Translations under genes and position numbers: made by a program
DNA from: DALYJJ01 sp033763935
Lineage (GTDB): Bacteria > Acidobacteriota > Terriglobia > Bryobacterales > Bryobacteraceae
Length of the DNA stretch: 64,000 nucleotides
Direction of reading: 5' to 3'
Assembly (NCBI GenBank): GCA_033763935.1
Contig: JANRJO010000077.1
Span: 1 to 64,000 of the forward strand
Shown here: in pieces, positions 58,803-64,000 of the stretch
Layout of the letters: the number at the start of each line of letters is the position of its first letter
Numbering within the stretch: position 1 is the stretch's first letter
The notes under the pieces: generated by a model
Told to the model about the DNA's origin: nothing
What the model saw: the letters and a program-made list of their open reading frames with translations, nothing else
The model's database searches: none

Positions 58803-60255
58803 CGGGTTCGGCGGTCTTGCCACCGCCATTCGACTACAGACGCGCGGATACCAAGTAGAACTCATCGAAGCGCGCGACCGGCTGGGGGGACGAGCGTACG
58901 TCTACCGGCAGGACGGCTTCACTTTCGATGCCGGCCCGACGGTGATCACGGCGCCTTTTCTGCTGGAAGAGCTGTTCAGCGGGGCGGGGCGGCGGATGGA
59001 AGACTACGTGCGCATCGTGCCGGTGGACCCGTTCTACCGGATTGAGTTTCACGACGGGCGGTCGTTCGAGTACAACCAGGACGAGGCGGAGACGGAGCGC
59101 CGGGTGGCGGCGTTCGCGCCGAACGACCTGGAAGGCTACCGGGAGATGATCCGGCAGGCGAAGGCGATTTTCCAGAAGGGCTTCGTGGAGTTGTCGGACC
59201 GGCCGTTTCTGAAGGTCGGGGACATGCTGCGGATCGCGCCGGACCTGATCCGGCTGCAGTCGTACAAGACGGTCTACGGGTTTGTGTCGCAGTACGTGAA
59301 GGACCCGCTGCTGCGGAGGGTGTTCAGCTTTCATCCGCTGCTGGTGGGCGGGAATCCTTTTCAGACCACCTCCATTTATGCGCTGATCCACTACCTGGAG
59401 CGGCAGTGGGGCGTGCATTATGCGATGGGCGGGACCGGGGCCGTGGTGGACGCGTTGGGGCGGCTGTTCTGCGAGCTGGGCGGGCGGGTGCGGTTGTCGT
59501 CGCCGGTGCGGCAGGTGGTGGTGCGGGACGGTGCGGCCAAGGGCGTCGTGCTGGCGGACGGCACGGTGGTGGAGGCGGACGGTGTGGTGAGCAACGCGGA
59601 CGTCGCCAATACGTACCGCAAGCTGGTGCCGGCGGAGTTTCGGCGGAAGAACACGGACCAGCGGCTGGAGCGGCTGCGGTACAGCATGTCGCTCTTCGTG
59701 ATTTACTTCGGGACGCGGAAGCAGTATCCGGACATCAAGCACCACACGATCATCTTGAGCCCGACCTATAAGGAACTGCTGGAAGACATTTTTGTCAGCA
59801 AGAAGCTGGGCGACGAGTTTTCGCTGTACCTGCATCGTCCGTCGGCGACCGATCCGGCGATGGCGCCGGAGGGATGCGATTGCTTCTACGCGTTGATCCC
59901 GGTGCCGAACCAGTTGAGCGGGATTGACTGGACGAAGGAAGCGCGGCCGTTTCGCGATCGGGTGATGCAGTTCCTGGACGCGAAGTACATGCCGGGGCTG
60001 CTGGATAACCTGGCGACGGAGCTCCTGTTCACGCCGCTCGATTTCGAGAACACGCTGGATAGCTTTCGAGGCGCGGCATTCAGCTTTGAGCCGATTTTCT
60101 CGCAGTCGGCGTGGTTCCGCCCGCATAACGCGAGCGAGGACGTGCGGAACCTGTATTTCACGGGCGCGGGGACGCATCCCGGCGCCGGGGTACCGGGTGT
60201 TCTGTCCTCGGCCAAGATCGCTGAGAGGTTGGTTTGCGAACAGCTGCCGAACTAG
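58765..60255 (+). CDS. crtI: Phytoene desaturase-type flavin oxidoreductase (CrtI family)
   Basis: 496 residues from MPEPRRKIVVVGSGFGG; a TTG five codons upstream is less likely. The FAD Rossmann motif is IVVVGSGFGGLATAIRL with ARDRLGGRAYVYRQDGF. The C-terminal CrtI signature is NLYFTGAGTHPGAGVPGVLSSAKIAERL. TFDAGPTVITAPFLLEELF and HPLLVGGNPFQTTSIYALIHYLE are typical of bacterial CrtI. It introduces double bonds into phytoene; members of the family also act as C30 desaturases. Confidence 0.93.
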   Translation: MPEPRRKIVVVGSGFGGLATAIRLQTRGYQVELIEARDRLGGRAYVYRQDGFTFDAGPTVITAPFLLEELFSGAGRRMEDYVRIVPVDPFYRIEFHDGRSFEYNQDEAETERRVAAFAPNDLEGYREMIRQAKAIFQKGFVELSDRPFLKVGDMLRIAPDLIRLQSYKTVYGFVSQYVKDPLLRRVFSFHPLLVGGNPFQTTSIYALIHYLERQWGVHYAMGGTGAVVDALGRLFCELGGRVRLSSPVRQVVVRDGAAKGVVLADGTVVEADGVVSNADVANTYRKLVPAEFRRKNTDQRLERLRYSMSLFVIYFGTRKQYPDIKHHTIILSPTYKELLEDIFVSKKLGDEFSLYLHRPSATDPAMAPEGCDCFYALIPVPNQLSGIDWTKEARPFRDRVMQFLDAKYMPGLLDNLATELLFTPLDFENTLDSFRGAAFSFEPIFSQSAWFRPHNASEDVRNLYFTGAGTHPGAGVPGVLSSAKIAERLVCEQLPN

Positions 60256-61136
60256 GGGACTTGTACCGGGAGGCGGCAGAGCAGACCGCGCGAGGGTCGA
60301 AGAGTTTCTACTTCGCGACGAGGTTCTTTCCGGCCGATTTGGCGCGCTCGGCGCACGCGGTGTACTGGTTCTGCCGTCATACGGACGACCTGGTGGACGA
60401 GGCTCCGTCCGTGGAGCAAGGACGAGCGGAGATTGAGGCGTGGAGCGAACTCGTCGAGGTGATGCTGGGCGGGGGCGATGTCGAGCATCCGGTGCTGCGG
60501 CTGTTCCGGGAGGCGATGGACCGCCACGGCATTCCTGCCGAGTATCCGCGGGAGCTGATTGAAGGGATGCGGATGGACCTGGAGCGGGTCCGGTACGCGA
60601 CGTTCGCCGACCTTCGGGTGTTTTGCTATCGGGTGGCGAGCGTGGTGGGGCTGATGATGTCGCACGTGATCGGATTCCGGGGGCCGGCGCTTCCCTACGC
60701 GATCGACCTGGGCATCGCCATGCAGCTGACGAACATTCTTCGCGACGTGGGCGAGGACCTGGCGATGGACCGCATTTACCTGCCGCAGGACGAGATGACG
60801 CGGTTCGGCTATTCGGAAGAAGACCTGCGGGCGAAGCGGCGGAACGCTGCCTTTGACGAGCTGATGGGATACCAGGTGAAGCGGGCGCGGGACTACTACA
60901 GGCGTGCGGAGCCGGGGATCGCGCTGCTGCGCCCGGAGGGGCGGTTTGCGGTGAAGGTGGCGGCGGATGTCTACCGCGAGATCCTGGGGCGGATCGAGGG
61001 CTCGGGGTTCGACGTGTTCGACCGGCGAGCGGTGGTGCCGGGATACCGGAAGTACTGGCTGACGGCGCGGTCGATGGCGGGGCCGATGGCGCGGCAGTCG
61101 TTTGAACGGCTGGCGTGGTGGAAGGCGCAGGCGTGA
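60234..61136 (+). CDS. crtB: Phytoene/squalene synthase family protein (CrtB)
   Basis: 300 residues from a TTG overlapping the crtI stop. SKSFYFATRFFPADLARSAHAVYWFCRHTDDLVDE carries the first DxxxD-type motif. GIAMQLTNILRDVGEDLAMDRIYLPQDEM carries the second. CYRVASVVGLMMSHVIGF is the substrate helix. It condenses two prenyl diphosphates to phytoene (or a C30 analogue, which sequence alone cannot exclude). Coupled to its neighbours at both ends. Confidence 0.93.
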   Translation: MRTAAELGDLYREAAEQTARGSKSFYFATRFFPADLARSAHAVYWFCRHTDDLVDEAPSVEQGRAEIEAWSELVEVMLGGGDVEHPVLRLFREAMDRHGIPAEYPRELIEGMRMDLERVRYATFADLRVFCYRVASVVGLMMSHVIGFRGPALPYAIDLGIAMQLTNILRDVGEDLAMDRIYLPQDEMTRFGYSEEDLRAKRRNAAFDELMGYQVKRARDYYRRAEPGIALLRPEGRFAVKVAADVYREILGRIEGSGFDVFDRRAVVPGYRKYWLTARSMAGPMARQSFERLAWWKAQA

Positions 61137-62563
61137 TGGAACGGGCGATACGATGTTCCTCGCTGGCGGCGCTGGTGGGGCTGGCGGTGCACTACGCTGT
61201 GTTTGTGGCGGCGGGCGTGCCGTTGTGGACGGACGTGATCGCCGAGTGGATCATGGCCCGGACGCCTTCGGGGATGGCGCTCTGGATTCTGGACACGTTC
61301 GGGGCTTGGGCGAAGCCGCTGGCGGCGACGGGTGGGTTGGCGACGGTCGGGTTCGCTTTGTTTGTGCCCGCGGCGGCTTTTTTGTGGAGAAAGCCGGTGG
61401 GCGTAGCGCTGCTGGCGGGGATGCCGTTCGGGCTGGCGTGGGTGTTCGAGTACGGGTCGGCGTTGGGGCAGTGGAGTTTCTGGTTGCCCGCGGCGGGGGC
61501 GTTGATGGTGCTGCTGACGCCTAAGACTGCGGCGCCCTCGCCGGCGCGGCGGGCGTTCCTGGGTTCGCTGATGGCGGCGGGAACGGCGGCGGTGGCGGTG
61601 GAGAGCTGGGGCCGCGACCGGGCGCTGGCGCGGAGGGCGGTTGAGCCGGTAGAGCTGTTTCCGTTCGCGCCGCCGGCAGAGCGGGCATCGTTCGGCCAGG
61701 GCCTGGTACGGAAGCCGGTGACGATGGTGGGCCAGCACTACGTGATGAGCAAGAACACGGTGGACCCGGTGCTTGACCCGAACACGTGGCGGCTGAAGTT
61801 CGTGGTGGACGGGCGGGTGGTGCGGCAGGTGAGCTACCAGGAGTTGCTGGCGATGCCGCGCGTGGACCGGTGGGTAACGCTGCGTTGCGTGAGCAACACG
61901 CTGAAGACGGACCTGATGGGGACGGCGCTGTGGTCGGGGGTAAAGCTGGGGCAGTTGATTGAGCGGGCGCGGCTGCCGAAGGACGTACTGGAGGTGGCGT
62001 TCATCGGCGTGGACGGGCATGGGGACAGCGTGCCGGTGGACTACGCTTTCTCTGATGAAGTGATGCTGGCGGTGGGGATGAACGGCAAGACGCTCAACCG
62101 GCAGCACGGATTTCCGGTGCGGCTACTGGTCCCGCGGTATTACGGGTTCAAGAACGTGAAGTGGATTGGGGAGATTGCGTTCGTGCGGGAGCCGTACTTC
62201 GGGACGTGGCCAAAGATGGGCTACACGAAAGAGCCGGTGATCCACACGATGTCCTACATTGACCGGTACAGAGTGGAGCCGGAGCGGATTCGCGTGGGCG
62301 GCGTGTCGTTCGCGGGGACGCGCGGCATACGGCAGGTGGAGGTGCGGACCGAGGGCGGGTTGTGGGTTCCGGCGACGTTGGAGGCTCCGCTTTCGCCGTA
62401 TACGTGGACGCGGTGGGTGGCGGAAGTTCCCGGGGCGCAGGGCGGGGCCCGGGTGCTGGAGGCGCGCGCGATGGACGGTGCGGGCCGTTGGCAGGCGACC
62501 GAGGAAGGCCAACTGTTTCCCGATGGCGTGAAGGGGCCGACGTTTCGGAAGATCGTTTCGTGA
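61136..62563 (+). CDS. Membrane-anchored molybdopterin-dependent oxidoreductase (sulfite-oxidase fold)
   Basis: 475 residues from the ATG in TGATG shared with crtB. Residues 1-130 hold four transmembrane segments (SLAALVGLAVHYAVFVAAG, VGFALFVPAAAFLW, SFWLPAAGALMVLLTP and one near 25-45). The rest is a sulfite-oxidase-type domain: WRLKFVVDGRVVRQVSY, then VTLRCVSNTLKTDLMG with the molybdenum-ligand Cys, ALWSGVKLGQLIERA, and HGFPVRLLVPRYYGFKNVKWI. A dimerisation domain (GVSFAGTRGIRQVEVR) follows. It may oxidise a carotenoid intermediate; that is inferred only from the operon. Confidence 0.88.
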   Translation: MERAIRCSSLAALVGLAVHYAVFVAAGVPLWTDVIAEWIMARTPSGMALWILDTFGAWAKPLAATGGLATVGFALFVPAAAFLWRKPVGVALLAGMPFGLAWVFEYGSALGQWSFWLPAAGALMVLLTPKTAAPSPARRAFLGSLMAAGTAAVAVESWGRDRALARRAVEPVELFPFAPPAERASFGQGLVRKPVTMVGQHYVMSKNTVDPVLDPNTWRLKFVVDGRVVRQVSYQELLAMPRVDRWVTLRCVSNTLKTDLMGTALWSGVKLGQLIERARLPKDVLEVAFIGVDGHGDSVPVDYAFSDEVMLAVGMNGKTLNRQHGFPVRLLVPRYYGFKNVKWIGEIAFVREPYFGTWPKMGYTKEPVIHTMSYIDRYRVEPERIRVGGVSFAGTRGIRQVEVRTEGGLWVPATLEAPLSPYTWTRWVAEVPGAQGGARVLEARAMDGAGRWQATEEGQLFPDGVKGPTFRKIVS

Positions 62564-63597
62564 GCCTGCTGGCAGCGGTGGTAGTGGCGCTAGGAAGCTG
62601 GCTGATGGTGGGGAAGGCGCGGCGCGCGTATGCGGCGCTGCCCCAACTGCCGGACGATCCGCCGTTGGGAGCGAGTGTCAGTGTGATCATTCCGGCGCGG
62701 AACGAAGAGCGGGTGATCGAGCGCGCGGTATCGAGCTTCCGAGGACTGGACGTGGTGGTGGTGAACGACTCGTCTTCGGACAAGACAGCGGAGAGGGCGG
62801 AGGCGGCGGGAGCGCGCGTGGTGAAGGCTCCGCCGCTCCCCGAGGGGTGGCGAGGGAAGCCGCATGCGTGTTGGGTGGGGTCGCGGCAGAGTACCGCGGA
62901 GTGGCTGTTGTTCGTCGATGCGGACACCTGGTATGAGAGAGGCTTCGCCGAGCGGCTGGCGAGTTACGGGGAGCGTGAGGGGCTGGATGCGGTGACGGCG
63001 TTTCTGCGGCAGGAGTGTGTGACGGCGGCGGAGCGGATGCTGGTGCCGTACGCCATGACGTTGTACTTCGCCGGCGTGAGCGCGCGGAACGTGAACGACC
63101 CGCGGCATCCGGAAGCGCTGGCGAACGGGCAGTGTTTTTTGATCCGGCGAGCGGCTTACGGGGCGGTGGGGGGGCATCGGGCGGTGGCGTCGTCGGTGAT
63201 TGAGGACGTGGAACTGGCGCGGGTGTTGAAGCGGGGCGGCAAGAAGCTGCGGGTGGTGCGTGCGGAGGAGTGGGGCGCGGTGCGGATGTACGATTCGCTG
63301 GGGGCGATCTGGCGCGGGTTCGAGAAGAACTCGTTCCGGTTCCTGCAGGTGAACCCGTGGACGGGCGTGCAGGTGATGGCGACGTCGATCCTGCTGACGT
63401 CGTGGCTGCCGGTGCTGGCGTGGCTGGCGGCGGACGGCGAATGGGCTCGGGCGGCGGCGTTTGCGGTGCTGCCCTGGCTGGTGTTGCGGTCTCCTTGGGG
63501 ACCGCTGCCGATCTATGTGTTCCAGCTCATTGCGCTATCGGGGATGATGAAGACGATTTTCGGAATTTCGACGATGTGGAAGGGCAGGCGCGTTTGA
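62560..63597 (+). CDS. Family 2 glycosyltransferase (CrtQ-like)
   Basis: 345 residues from a GTG overlapping the previous TGA. The GT-A core is ASVSVIIPARNEERVIERAVSSF, VVVNDSSSDKTAERA and LLFVDADTWYERGFAE (DxD metal site), then QCFLIRRAAYGAVGGH and IEDVELARVLKRGGK. Three hydrophobic C-terminal helices anchor it. CrtQ-type enzymes add a sugar to a carotenoid acid; the operon context supports this. Confidence 0.85.
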   Translation: MSLLAAVVVALGSWLMVGKARRAYAALPQLPDDPPLGASVSVIIPARNEERVIERAVSSFRGLDVVVVNDSSSDKTAERAEAAGARVVKAPPLPEGWRGKPHACWVGSRQSTAEWLLFVDADTWYERGFAERLASYGEREGLDAVTAFLRQECVTAAERMLVPYAMTLYFAGVSARNVNDPRHPEALANGQCFLIRRAAYGAVGGHRAVASSVIEDVELARVLKRGGKKLRVVRAEEWGAVRMYDSLGAIWRGFEKNSFRFLQVNPWTGVQVMATSILLTSWLPVLAWLAADGEWARAAAFAVLPWLVLRSPWGPLPIYVFQLIALSGMMKTIFGISTMWKGRRV

Positions 63598-64000
63598 TTC
63601 AGTACCCGGTGCCGTGGGACCTGGTGTTCGGCTTAACGCCGTACATTGCCCGCGGGGAGCAGCGGAATGTCGACGACTTCAGCGCGGAGATCGTGCGGCG
63701 GATGGAGCCTGGGCCGGTGTATGAAGGGCTGGAGCGGTTGCCGGAGAATCCGCGGTTTTTGCTGGTGGCGAATCACTATCAGCGAAAGGGGCTGTGGATT
63801 CTGCATACGGGCGCGGCGCTGACGCAGGCGGTGCGGGAGCGGTACGGGCCGGGGGATCCGCCGGTACGGTGGGTGGTGACGGCGAACTGGCCGCCGGTGC
63901 GGGTGGGGCCGTGGCGCTTCCCTTCCCCGGGCGACTGGCTGCTGCCGAAGGTGGCGGGGGCGTTGGGGTGTTATCCGGTGTCGTTTGCCAAGCACAATCC
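63594..64000 (+). CDS. Acyltransferase-like protein, 5' part (runs off window)
   Basis: A frame of at least 135 codons from a TTG that overlaps the glycosyltransferase TGA, open to the edge. FLLVANHYQRKGLWILHTG resembles the N-H-x4-D/G-L region of PlsC-type acyltransferases, with the His in VANH. GLTPYIARGEQRNVDDF, WVVTANWPPVRVG and GALGCYPVSFAKHN follow. An acyltransferase would complete a glycosylated, acylated carotenoid. Tentative because the C-terminus is missing. Confidence 0.65.
   Translation, partial: MIQYPVPWDLVFGLTPYIARGEQRNVDDFSAEIVRRMEPGPVYEGLERLPENPRFLLVANHYQRKGLWILHTGAALTQAVRERYGPGDPPVRWVVTANWPPVRVGPWRFPSPGDWLLPKVAGALGCYPVSFAKHN

Noticed and set aside
1..64000. CRISPR array
   Set aside because: No regularly spaced repeats with unique spacers and no cas-like genes were seen.

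Overview
The window is a high-GC chromosomal segment. It most resembles an Acidobacteriota genome of the Bryobacterales/Solibacter type. That inference rests on a TIGR03437 (Solibacter C-terminal) domain remnant, an ADOP-type MacB/FtsX permease beside a PadR regulator, a TIGR02999-like ECF sigma factor, a PEP-CTERM protein, a secreted sulfatase and a Gfo/Idh/MocA dehydrogenase. All assignments come from reading the sequence; no database search was run.

Layout. 1-2.85 kb is a decayed zone holding three broken genes: a non-specific endonuclease, an S9 peptidase and a TIGR03437 propeller protein. 2.85-8.2 kb (minus strand) runs matB, an amber-interrupted matC, mutM and a homocysteine methyltransferase/MTHFR fusion. 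8.2-11.2 kb is accessory: two copies of a 53-bp repeat bracket a gene and touch a GxxExxY gene, followed by small toxin-antitoxin genes, some broken. 11.2-18.7 kb holds a secreted propeller protein and then a lower-GC block that looks like a defence island, with two small minus-strand genes diverging from an AAA ATPase-TOPRIM protein followed by an SF2 helicase-nuclease. 18.8-25.0 kb has the ADOP permease/PadR pair and a minimal cpaB-tadB-tadC pilus set.

25.1-28.2 kb is an aroF operon (DAHP synthase, an anchored protein, a PfkB kinase) preceded by a complete-looking phenylalanine attenuator: promoter, 16-residue leader with five Phe, and terminator. 28.2-33.4 kb is an AraC-headed operon with a protein made of three fused crotonase domains, an MBL hydrolase, a small isomerase-like protein and an F420-reductase-like protein. 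33.6-35.2 kb is a tiny DUF433/PIN-like toxin-antitoxin island between an intact tRNA-Val(GAC) and a displaced copy of its 3' half. 35.3-44.7 kb is mainly core genes (prfA, prmC, dinB, DUF1385, an ECF sigma factor, mddA, patatin, a methyltransferase).

44.8-50.0 kb contains a Gfo/Idh-hypothetical-sulfatase-cupin operon, a thioesterase and a PQQ-type propeller. 50.0-57.1 kb is an extracellular electron-transfer locus: an OmcA/MtrC decaheme, a DmsE/MtrA decaheme, an MtrB/PioB barrel, a tetraheme cytochrome c and a Crp-family regulator. 57.4-64.0 kb is a carotenoid operon: pseudo-receiver, crtE, crtI, crtB, a membrane-anchored molybdopterin oxidoreductase, a glycosyltransferase and an acyltransferase that runs off the window. 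The last three suggest an oxidised, glycosylated and acylated carotenoid.
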